Below are positions 20,713 through 30,267 of a stretch of 64,000 nucleotides of DNA, piece by piece. Source of the stretch: Kwoniella dejecticola CBS 10117 (taxonomy: Eukaryota > Basidiomycota > Tremellomycetes > Tremellales > Cryptococcaceae); contig NC_089306.1 in assembly GCF_000512565.2 (NCBI RefSeq), positions 930,001-994,000 of the forward strand, given 5' to 3'. A program made the translations under genes and the position numbers. Below the pieces are notes generated by a model, which did not search any database, had not been told where the DNA came from, and worked only from the letters and a program-made list of their open reading frames with translations. The stretch's first letter is position 1, and the number at the start of each line of letters is the position of its first letter.

Positions 20713-22910
20713 TTACAATTTTGCTCCGGAACGCTCATCATTGCGACTCGATGATTGCAGACTTGCGAGATATTCCGCATCTAACAGGTGATAACGCCTC
20801 AAGACTCTCTCTGGTAGCGGTTGCGTTTCATCATCTTCCTCTTCTGGGACACCCTTTTCTTGCGGATTGAGAGGTATCCAATCTTCCACATCCAGAACCC
20901 GGGCTGACCACCCACCGGTTCCACCCAACAGCAGATCTCTTACCCTATCCTCGGCTACTTTGCGGCTCGGATCTCGATGCCGGCTTGGCTGATTCGTGAT
21001 CCTATCCGGAGTGAACGGTAGAAGAGAATGTGCCGCGTGAGAGACTATGAGCAAGGTCTCCGCAAACTAGCTCATGGCCCCACAAGAGCATGTGAGCGTC
21101 GTCGACATCTGCCGGACGTTCAATTTTGTGATCACTGACCTTCTTCATAGCGTCCCATTTCGCAGTCTCGCTCTCCCGAAAAGCTTGATCCCTATCAGCA
21201 GGGATATGGGTGTACACCTCGTTGGCCCGGATGACCAGAGGGTCAAGATTCTCCGGTATCGGGTATCCAATATCGTCGGTTGGTCTCTCATCTTTCCGCC
21301 TGTTGTTGATTTTATCCGAGTAAGCTAGAGCCAAAGTTTGTTGAGATTGAAACCGCTCCAAGGGGAGTGTCGAGCTCAACATATCGTGATCCCAGACCGA
21401 GAGGCTTTCACATAACGGCCTGTATAGTTCAATAAGATGTAGCGTTTCTGGGAATAGACCAAAATCAACATTTGGCCCTAGGCAATTCACCGCCGTGTAT
21501 GACGGTTCAGCAGTTTAACTCACCTTGATCAAGCAGTTTCGTTTTCATCGGATCATAGTAGTATCCCGGCGTGTCTCGACATACTGCCCAAGTCCAATCT
21601 TGAGTAGCTCGATAGTCGATCTCGAAACTACGCTTCAGCGAGGCCATCTGCTTGGATAGATGCTGTCTTGAAGCAATAGCGACCTGTACGGCTAGAGTTC
21701 GAGCCGTCACCGGACTCTTGTCGGGATGCGTCACCACGAGATCACCCCATTCTGGAGCATCTCTAGGGAGTCCTGAGTCAGCTGCAGATGATCACTTGAT
21801 CAAGTTGAGATGCAGAACTCACAGAACATCCTTCGCTACACCTGAATTTTCTGGTATCGGTCGCACAGGATTGACGTCCTCTTTTTGAGGCGAAGAAGTG
21901 TTTTTGGACTGTTGGCTCATCACGTCATGCACAGAAGGTGCTTCAGCCTGTGTAAACTGCGGTAGGGAAGCAGGGATCCCAGGGGCTGGCGGAGGTGGAG
22001 GAGGTGGAATCGGAGGAGTGATGGAGCCCTGTGATTTGAGTAATCGCTTGACATGTCTTGTTAAGCGCAAGGACACCGCATGGCGCAGGTTAGAAGGTTT
22101 TCGAAGAAGGTATGGCTTCCCCTTGTTATTTGTCGGTCCGGTCGCGTAGTTGATGTTGGTCTCGAGTGTGTAGTCCGTAGGAAAAGACTTGTGATGACTG
22201 AGATGGTGCAGCAGTCGGCAAATGTCGTCTGCATCCGATCGTTCTGAGGAGTTAGGGCTGGCTGTGCCGTATCTCCTCCAGAATTGACCTTCAAGCTCTA
22301 TTGGATAGAAGCCTGAATACTCCCAATCGATGATGCACCGGATATCCCCGCTTGATGGATCAACCATGACGTTCTGCCAACCAAGATCACCATGACAGAG
22401 CACGTATCGGAACTGAGCATCGTCTGGAAATTCTAGATGACTCAAGTGAGCTCGAGTCGCGCTCAATCGAGCGGGAAAGTGCAGGTCGGAGGAGAAGCTA
22501 TGCATCTTGCGATCACGTATGTTGTGCAGTTGTGACATATACCCTTCCAAGTGTTGTGTGATATGGGAATGTAGATGATTTGGGGCATCGGTAGCGGGGA
22601 TAGCATTCTCGACGTATTCTTGAACCATGTACAGACAGCCTCTGTCTTCAAAGACCGCGACAATATTGGGTACCGGTATACTGGTATGTGTCCTGAGATA
22701 CAAGATAGCGTTGACTTCGTTGAGTAGGGAAGAGAACGAGCGCTCTGCTCTGATAGAAGGTGTTCCGGCTCGATTCAATAGCTTTGATTGTTCTTCGGGT
22801 GTTGACGATCGCTTGATGAATGTACGACGACCAGTCAAGGGATCGAACGCTTCCAGGAACCTTCAGCGTGGCGTTGTGTGGTTGATGTACGGCTGAGCTG
22901 AGACAGGCAT
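20713..22910 (-). pseudogene. K3: APH-kinase fusion gene (type II) with early nonsense codon
   Basis: Paralogue most like K5. Exons 22910-21823, 21762-21524, 21447-21140, 21066-20713 join in frame over 663 codons except for one TGA at 22863-22865 (codon 16), inside the motif that reads TTSRRRF in K5; there K5 has CGA, so a single C-to-T change explains it. All downstream parts look intact: FIKR, HGDLGWQNVMV, IIDWEYSG, a proline run near the linker, DAPEW, RTLAVQVAIASRQ, LHLIEL, SETAKWDAMKK, LGGTGGW, DWIPL, GVPEE. The next in-frame ATG lies well inside the kinase N-lobe, so reinitiation would lose K41-equivalent residues. It lacks the two small linker exons of type I genes. A recent pseudogene is the best reading; readthrough or a base-call error would make it functional. 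Confidence 0.7.
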
Positions 22911-23360
22911 GATGCCGCTACTGTATTGTAGGAGTTACATTCGTCAGATTTAGTGCGATAACAGGTTGCGACACACAGCAATAAGTCGGGTGACAAGACG
23001 ATTGTGCGTTGACCAAAAGCAGTGTTTGTATGGTGGACTTGTTAGTGGGGTCACCATCATTGATGGTACCTTGAGGAAGTGGGGAAGTGTGCGTCATTTT
23101 GAGAAGGGATCAAACAGGGGAAGTTGTATGTGTACAGTATGTGCCGTATTTTTGCATCAGATTCATAAAACAATAAGACTCCTCTTCATTCATGTCTATC
23201 ATGAAAGAGCAAATAATCGAGAAGTTGATGAATGGATGGTATAAATCTCTTGTTGCGTATGACCCTCCTCTCCATCTCCATCATCAACCAATATCCTGAC
23301 TCAAGCGACAACGAGTCAATCTCGATCATACTTATCGTTTGACCGCGCTAATCGTTCACG
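22911..23360. promoter_or_regulatory. Shared divergent promoter region K3/K4
   Basis: A 450-base gap, the shortest of the four divergent gaps. It carries the 27-base element at 23106-23132. No GGCGAGGCTAAG element was found, fitting the absence of a Zn gene in this pair. Confidence 0.5.
23106..23132 (+). promoter_or_regulatory. Copy 3 of shared GGGGAAGTTGT promoter element (K4)
   Basis: Identical over 27 bases to 17412-17438 and 255 bases before the K4 start. Flanking bases diverge soon after, apart from a short AACAATAAG shared with the K2 promoter. Confidence 0.6.
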
Positions 23361-25880
23361 ATGCCGATGTCCCTTCAGCCATATGTAGAACTCACCACCG
23401 ATCGTCGACGATTCTTTGAAACCTTCAGTCCTTCAATTGGCTGCCGTCTTTTTATTAAACGATCAGCAACGCTCGAAGAAGCTACCAAAAATCTCAATAG
23501 AGCTGGAACTCCAGCCGAACTGGTGGAGAATTCATTCGCATCTTTACAGAATGAAGCTTCTGCCATTGCTTGGATCGGCAAGAACACTTCCGTCCCTGTA
23601 CCACGCATCTTCGCGGCGTATGAGGATCGTGGTTGCTTCTACCTCATTCAAGAGTATCAAGAGGATTGCATTCCCGCCATCCAAGCTCCCAAGGAGCTTC
23701 ATCCATACATCACACAGCACATCGCCGCCTATCTGCAGCAACTCCACAGTTACAGAAGTCTTCGAGCCCATAGCTTTACGGACCGACTCTTCCTTCCCGC
23801 TCGAATGGGTGCAAACAAGACGTACTTCCAACACCTGCCTTATCCTGAAGATCAACGGAGAAGATGTGTATTATGTCATGGAGATTTAGGCTGGCAGAAT
23901 GTCATGGTTCACCCTGAGACTGGAGAGATCAAGGTTATCATAGATTGGGAGTTTGCTGGATTCTGGCCTGTGGAGATTGAAGGAGACTATTGGAGAAGGT
24001 TCGGTACCGCAAGCGCATTTGGAGATGACGTGAATGATGTGGACTCTATCACCCAGCTCCTCTTTAATCTCACCAACACAGGTCAATTCGATGAGACTTA
24101 CAAATCCCCACACCTCGAGGACAATGAACGACTTCCGTTGCTTGAAGGCTTAGAATCTTTCCAGCACGCCCACGTTGCCTCTGCCATCGACAATGAGGCG
24201 CCGACCACAATCCTGAATAAACAGGCTCCCGAGGCCACCGATGTTTCCTTGCGATCAGAAGCAGAAACGATGGAACAACAGGCTCATCTGACTACTGACG
24301 CAAATGATCAGAATAATGTAAAGGCTTCGAAGCCCGACCTTCGATCGACTGCTGTCGAACAAACCCTCACGACGACGAAAAAGAAGAGGAAGCTGTCTTC
24401 ATTGATCAAGCGCTTCCTGCCTTCCTCCAAGTCGTAGAGAAACAAGTCCTCCGCATCACCAAACCAAGGAGGCACGCAGAGTCTCCCTGCTGTTCCTGCC
24501 ACACGTCAGGCGGAAGCTGCTGAAACACAACCAACTATAGCTGCCGATCATACGTAAGTCAGACCAAAGCCATCTATATACATGCTGATGTGGCAACCAT
24601 AGGACCGATAGGATTGCAGAAAATGAATCAAGTAAGACCAACACAGACCTACCTGCCGATTATGGTCAGGGCATTTCAAGTAGTCCCAACATGCTGAAGG
24701 TCATGTGAGTGATCTAAGCCTCAGGCTTCTCTACATCGGCTCATTCATGCAAACCTTCTCGCAGACCCGGATGGACGGGACAGACTGGCCCGGTTGTAAC
24801 TGAGACGAATCCCTTGTCGAGGTAAGCCGCGTTGACCAGTCCGTTCGTGACCTGTTGTACTGAGCGATAATGCTGTTAGTGACCTTCCGGAGTGGGCAGC
24901 CATGAAAGCGGCTTACCCAAAAGACAAGCCTGTGACCTCCCGAACTTTGGCTTTACAAGTCGCCATCTCATCCAGACTCAATCTCAGCAATCAGTGTGGC
25001 GCTTTGAGTCGAGGTGCGCTATTGGAGCATCATACCACTTCCGATTGGCTCTCTTCTATCGCTCTCAATGCTCCAGACTACTATATTTATGGTTCAGGAT
25101 TAAAGCCAAGAATTATGTTCGAAGGTAGGTGAATCTTGCCTGGTTATTGCTGTGACCATGCACTGACACATGTAGGAATTGTAGAAGCTCTACATCTCGT
25201 TGAGCTGAACATACCCCTCGAAAAGTCTTTAAGAGCGTTATGTGATGCTTTAGCGGAGTCCACAGAACCACTCAGGAAATTCCAGGATCGACAGCTTCTT
25301 GATATCGCCACGGACCAGAAGCGCATCGAGCTGAATCCCGAATTTGCGAAGGCTGCGAAGAAGATGCCACAGCAAAAAGATTCGGCGGTCACAAACAAGA
25401 GCACTTTGGATGCTGAAGGTGATGCCATCAAGCTCAGCCTCCATGGTGATAGGGACGAAGCTTTCCGTCAAAGTGAGACTGCGAAATGGAAGGCTATCCG
25501 AAAGGTTAGTTCTCTGCGCCCCTGAAAAAGAGTGACGAATATATGCCGTTGACTGACCGAGATTTGAGATCCAGGCTGCTGAAGAGATACTCATGATATC
25601 ACATGCTGCTGACTGCTTATTGCCATACCTACCTGATCGAGTCAAGAATCAGAAGAGTCGACACAGAGATCCAGCTCGAGGGGTAATAGAAGACAAGACT
25701 CGGGACCTTATATTAGGTGGAACTGGAGGATGGGTGATCAAAGTTGAGAATACCGACGATTGGATTCCGATTGACGCGCAGGCTCTAGGTGTACCCGAAG
25801 ATGATACTGTCAGTCGGGATGATGGTCTTTCGATAGCGGAGCAAATGTATCAGGACCGTATGATGAATGGAACCCATTGA
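23361..25880 (+). CDS. K4: APH-fold kinase fusion gene (type I) with internal in-frame stop
   Basis: Exons 23361-24553, 24603-24704, 24765-24821, 24880-25124, 25176-25504, 25575-25880 give a 744-codon frame interrupted once, by TAG at 24435-24437 (codon 359). Sequence after the stop stays in frame (RNKSSASPNQGG...) up to a GTAAGT donor, and the remaining exons keep all family phases and motifs (DLPEW, RTLALQVAISSR, LHLVELN, SETAKWKAIRK, NQKSRHRDP, LGGTGGW, DWIPID, GVPEDD). The second exon has 102 nt, as in K1. The kinase domain is complete before the stop: FIKR, NEA, HGDLGWQNVMV, IIDWEFAG, then a basic tail KKKRKLSSLIKRFL. If translated as is, the product is a 358-residue kinase ending in a basic helix without the C-terminal region. 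I could not find splice sites that would remove the stop in frame. Confidence 0.75.
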
Positions 25881-26142
25881 TTGTAGTTACAATTCACCTT
25901 CGTCTTAGTGTTATAGGCTATACCCGGTCAGTATGCATCTTCAGATACACATGATCGCACAGTGGAGTGTTTCTATGGATAACGCAGCTTATACATGAGT
26001 ACTCAGTACGCCAGATCGTTTACGAGGTGATCTAATACAGGTGCGTTCCTGCGTCATTCCTTACAAGTGGGTAAAGGGAGAAATTGCCAAGAGGCTTAAG
26101 GATAGCAAACAAGCTTGCTACTGTATCACAGAATCGCTGTAC
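25881..26142. other. Convergent gap K4/K5
   Basis: Short tail-to-tail gap with nothing recognised. Confidence 0.55.
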
Positions 26143-28439
26143 CTACGTGACATTGACGTTGGAATCACCCGCAGATCCGCGTTCATACAGTATCGCGAGA
26201 TATTTCGCATCCGACTCGTAGTGATATTTCAATATCCTTTCCGTTAAAGGTTCCTTCCCATCTTCATTGTCTCTCTCATCCTGTTCTTCGTCCTGCTCCT
26301 CATCGTCCTCCGGGACACCTCTCTCTCTGACATCTATCGGTACCCAATCTTCTAGATTTACTACTTGAGCTTCCCATCCGCCTTGACCACCGAGAAGCAG
26401 GTCTCTCACGCGATCTTCTGCTTCTTTGCGGGAAGAACTCTGTGCACGGCTGGGCTGATTCCTCACCCGGTCTGGCGCAAAAGGCAAAAGGGTGTGCGCT
26501 GCATGCGATATGACCAGGAGTGTCTGTGCACACTGTGCATCCAAATACTAGCAGGGTCAGAAAAATCCATACCCCCTTGTTTCACACGGAGGGACAACAC
26601 ACATACCTTTCTGATTGCATCCCATTTAAGGGTTTCGCTTTCACGGAAAGCTTGATCCCTATCGGAATGGATCCTTCGGCGTACTTCGTCGGCTTCCGCC
26701 TCGAAGAGGACCATCGAGTCGCGTCGAGGATCTTCGGGCTGAGTGCTGAGCTGATCTCGTTCTATCATGAGCTTTTCTGTCAATTCTTGAGCTAAAATTT
26801 GACGTCGTTGAAAGCGCTTTAGAGGATCAATTGAGAGCCTGAGGTGATTGACGAGCTGTGAGATGGCTTCGCTCAACGGCCGGCACAATTCCTGGAGATG
26901 AAGAGTCTCTGTACATTTGTCAAAGATGATCAGCCAAATGGCCCTGCCGAGCGGAAAACATATAAAAAAACATACCCCTCACGAGGGTTCGGCTTTTCAA
27001 GGGTTCATGATAGTAGCCTGGAGCATCCCGAGATGTTGCAAGAGTCCAATCTTGGCCGGTGCGATGGTCGATGTCTATCCTTCTCCTCATATAGTCTATG
27101 TGCTGGCAGATGTTATCTCGTGATGCAATAGCGACCTGTACGGTCAAGACTTGTTGGGTGATAGTCCTGTCTTCGGCAAACTTTAGTTCTAAATCGTGCC
27201 ACTCCGGTGCGTCACTAAGGGAAGCAAAGCTGTGTCAGTGGCCAGTAGGATTATCAGGAGCAGCAGGGTACTGACAGAATTTCCTGAGGCCTTCTAGACT
27301 GCCCTTGATCAGATGCATCGATGTTGAGATTAGGCTTACTGAGAGGACTTGATCCAACTTGGTCGGTCAGCGTTTACAGTGAAGACTGAACCCGAATTAG
27401 TCCCTCACCCTTGACATTCCACTGAAGCTGCAGCGACTCCAACGGGGCAGAGATCACGGATTATAGCCTTTCCTTGGTCTTGGTCTTGTTCTTGGAAGTT
27501 CGCTGATTGAATTTCCGCTGTCTCAGCTTTGTGATGGGTGGTCATAGCCGATCGCTTAATGGAGAGACCGAGTAGTCTTCGAAGCTTATCTGCTGGCCCA
27601 AGGTGAGATTTGCGAGAGCGTCGCATTCGTTGAGTTGTCTTCATCTTACGATGTCTGCTATCGATCTGGGTGGTATAGTCAATCTTCGGAGCTAATTGGT
27701 ATTGCGCTTTAAATTGCCTCTTGTCGTTCAGACCAACAAGTAATTGACAAATGATGTCAATGTCACCACGTTCGGATCCAATGGGGCAGGCTGTACCACA
27801 TCTTTTCCAATATTGACCTTCCACTTCCACAGGGTAGAATCCGGCATATTCCCAGTCAATGATGCTCTTGATATCCCCGGTGATAGGATCCACCAATATG
27901 TTCTGCCATCCCAAGTCGCCATGACACAGCACGTATCGACATTGGGGATCTTCTGGGTAGGACAGTTGCGAAAGATAAGCTTCCGTTGAGACTAACCGAG
28001 CTGGCAATTGGAGATCAAGGCTGAATGAGTGGAGTTTGTGACTGCGTAAGTTGTGAAGTTGCGACATGTAGTGTTCTAATTGTCGAATGATATGCGGATG
28101 GAGACGTTTATCGGCATCCAATGCAGAGATCGCGTTTTCGATATATTCTTGAATCATGTACAAACACCCTCGATCTTCGAACACAGTCACGATGGTTGGT
28201 ACCGGTATACTGGTGTGAGTTTTGACGAAATGAATCGCCTTTGCTTCGTTCTCGAGAGACGAGAATGACCGTTCAGTCCTGTTGCGTGGTGTACCGGCTG
28301 GGTTCAGATCTTTGGTAGCTTCTTCGCGGGTGGACGAACGTTTCATGAATAGGCGTCGACCTTTCAAGGGATCATACGATTCGAGAAACCGTCGACGCGA
28401 AGTTGTGTGATCAATCGGCTGATAAGTTGGCTCCTCCAT
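26143..28439 (-). CDS. K5: APH-fold kinase fused to unknown C-terminal region (type II)
   Basis: Predicted 674-residue intact paralogue. Exons 28439-27409, 27338-27276, 27214-26976, 26908-26607, 26532-26143. The third exon has 239 nt, exactly as the matching exon of K3. The kinase domain shows FMKR, NEA, IPVPTIVTVFED, HGDLGWQNILV and IIDWEYAGFYP. The linker has Arg/Lys-rich MRRSRKSHLG and KLRRLLGLSIKR. C-terminal blocks: DAPEW, LTVQVAIASRDN, LHLQEL, DRDQAFRESETLKWDAIRK, ISHAAHTLLPFAPDRVRNQ, LLLGGQGGW, DWVPID, GVPEDD, then an acidic DEEQDERDNED run and a LTERILKYHYESDAKYL tail shared with K3 but not with type I genes. It pairs divergently with Zn3. Confidence 0.85.
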
Positions 28440-28950
28440 TTTTTGAACGAGTGCAAGAATATGATGACAAGGAGCGATGTCGTGCGTGTGATATACAATA
28501 GAATGCAGACGATGATGAGTACTGCGTATAAAGTCGAAAGTCTGTCGTTGACGCTAGCATGCGCTTTGTCACTTGTTTGTGTGTTCCTGCGACTGTACCG
28601 TGCGTGGGGTAGCCATCAAAGTGGGGGATGTGGCGGTTTCTCTCACCAAGTCTTGAGTTCTCTCTGAAACGCAATCAGATCCACCCCACTCGATATAACG
28701 TACCAGCGGGGTGCATTTATTCTGCATTTGATGATGCTTATTGTTCATTGGTCGAGACACATGAGTGTTTGGTTCTGTCAAGCACGACTTTTGGGCGAGG
28801 CTAAGGGGTCGACATGCTTTGATACACCCTCTTTACAGTATATCTAGGTATATAGTTGGCTGATTCACTATGTTAACTTTACGTCTCTTGCCGCTCTTCT
28901 TCTGGTCTCTTCCTGAAATATCGTTCTTCTGCTCTTCAAGCTATACCATA
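28440..28950. promoter_or_regulatory. Shared divergent promoter region K5/Zn3
   Basis: A 511-base gap between divergent genes. GGCGAGGCTAAGGGG at 28794-28808 matches the element in the Zn2/K2 gap; the GGGGAAGTTGT block is not present. A TATATCTAGGTATATAG run lies about 100 bases before the Zn3 start and may act as TATA box. Confidence 0.45.
28794..28808 (+). promoter_or_regulatory. GGCGAGGCTAAG element, copy before Zn3
   Basis: GGCGAGGCTAAGGGG differs from the Zn2/K2 copy in a single base (G for C) and lies about 150 bases before the Zn3 start. Confidence 0.4.
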
Positions 28951-29841
28951 ATGCCGAACCCCCTCAAGTGTTTCTCGGAGGATGCTAGACGTGACAGACA
29001 GTATCAAAGGATGGAGCGGCTCCAAGAACGAATGGCCAACATGGAGGAAGAACGACAGCGCAGATACGAGGCCATGATGCGTTCATCCCCACAACATTCT
29101 CAATACCAGAGTGGCCATTACGCTCAATACGGTCCCTACGGTCGCGTTCAACAATCCTACGATGCTCACCGGGTTGATCCCTTTGTACCTCAGCTTGCCA
29201 CTCCACATACTACTCCAGGCTATACTTTTGATACCTCCCACTCGACGCCCGCGGACGATTTGTGGAAATCGTGTAGTCGATGTTTGGACCGTCGACCCTG
29301 GCTTGCGAGCTCCGTGATGCGATGCATCATCGACGGTTGGACCCGTACAGTCAGGCGCCATGCTGGGTCTAGAAACACGGTGTTAGATGGCCCGACAACG
29401 TACAAATGGAAGTGCAAGTCCTGCGGTAGAATAGCCAACAGCTTAGGATTTGGCAGCAGGACTTGGAAACGAGTATGCAGAGAGTGTAGAGCGGAGACCG
29501 ATCTGATCTGGAACGAACGTCATCCCGAAACTCCGTATCAAGGATTGACTTACTGCTGTCAGCATTGCAGATATCAACTAAACCCCCCGCAAATAATCAA
29601 TACGGCGCGAGGACCTATCCAAGTCTTATGGACTGAAGTGTGCCCGTCCTGCGAGCAGGAACAAGCCGTTGTACCGGTCGAATTCGCTCGAGATCCACTT
29701 TACGTATGCCATTATTGCCACAAAACGGCAGGCAGATGGCAGGATGGACAGGTCTGCCAATGGTGCACCGCGGCTTGTGGCGGTGATGAGAGATTAGCGG
29801 GGTATGCCGGGGCATACGTGCGAGCTGCTTCAGATGTCTGA
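28951..29841 (+). CDS. Zn3: cysteine-rich CxxC-array protein (short paralogue 3)
   Basis: Single-exon protein of 296 residues with the same C-terminal region as Zn1 and Zn2 but almost no disordered middle. The N-terminus (MPNPLKCFSEDARRDR) is followed by a charged helix rich in Glu/Arg/Gln (ERLQERMANMEEERQRR), a likely coiled coil replacing the low-complexity part of its paralogues. Cysteine pairs: CSRC, CKSC, CREC, CCQHC, CPSC, PVEFARDPLYVC with CHYC, CQWC. All seven pairs are complete. An in-frame ATG at 28870 would add a hydrophobic 27-residue lead (LRLLPLFFW...), but the start at 28951 matches the hK-C/S-F motif near the start of the paralogues better. Right-hand member of the duplicated block; it converges on the aconitase gene. 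Confidence 0.8.
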   Translation: MPNPLKCFSEDARRDRQYQRMERLQERMANMEEERQRRYEAMMRSSPQHSQYQSGHYAQYGPYGRVQQSYDAHRVDPFVPQLATPHTTPGYTFDTSHSTPADDLWKSCSRCLDRRPWLASSVMRCIIDGWTRTVRRHAGSRNTVLDGPTTYKWKCKSCGRIANSLGFGSRTWKRVCRECRAETDLIWNERHPETPYQGLTYCCQHCRYQLNPPQIINTARGPIQVLWTEVCPSCEQEQAVVPVEFARDPLYVCHYCHKTAGRWQDGQVCQWCTAACGGDERLAGYAGAYVRAASDV

Positions 29842-30267
29842 TCGGTGCCGTGATGGTGAGTGCAGTGCTACTTGATGGCTGGAAAGATGCTTTGACGTTG
29901 ACGATGAATTTGGCAAGGTGATGATCGAGTCGAAGTGGCAGTTTAGGCACCGAGTGTCATGGTGCTTTGTTCGACTGAACCAATGCTAAATTTGATATTT
30001 TTGGCATCACGTTATTCATTCACTGTTTATCATATAAAGCGAGAACAAGCCAAACATTCCTCGAGGGAATCATTCCAGACCGAGACCGAGACCGAGACAA
30101 AAGGGAAAGACAAAGAAACGAAGGTAGATAGTAGATGAAGATATCAGATGAAATGCTATCGGAATGAGGGTAAATAGTGGTTGATGTTATTTATGCTATT
30201 TGATTATAACTTGCGTCGATTGATAGAGGGAGAAACAAAAACGAGAACATATTATCTGTTGTTCCGT
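29842..30267. other. Convergent gap Zn3/aconitase
   Basis: 3' flanks only. A short (GACCGA)n run at about 30080-30098 was noted. Confidence 0.6.

Noticed and set aside
22838..22910. Downstream non-ATG start for K3 to avoid the nonsense codon
   Set aside because: Paralogues start with the conserved QPxxxxT segment that precedes the stop, so the true frame includes the TGA.
28870..28950. Signal-peptide-like extension of Zn3 from an upstream ATG
   Set aside because: The hydrophobic stretch is absent from paralogues and the ATG at 28951 begins the family-like motif.
9676..29841. Transposon or retroelement as the driver of the 20-kb duplication
   Set aside because: No transposase, reverse transcriptase, long terminal repeats or target-site duplications were seen in or beside the block.
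30080..30100. GACCGA repeats near the Zn3/aconitase junction as a CRISPR-like or regulatory array
   Set aside because: Only three or four direct short units without spacers; a simple repeat.
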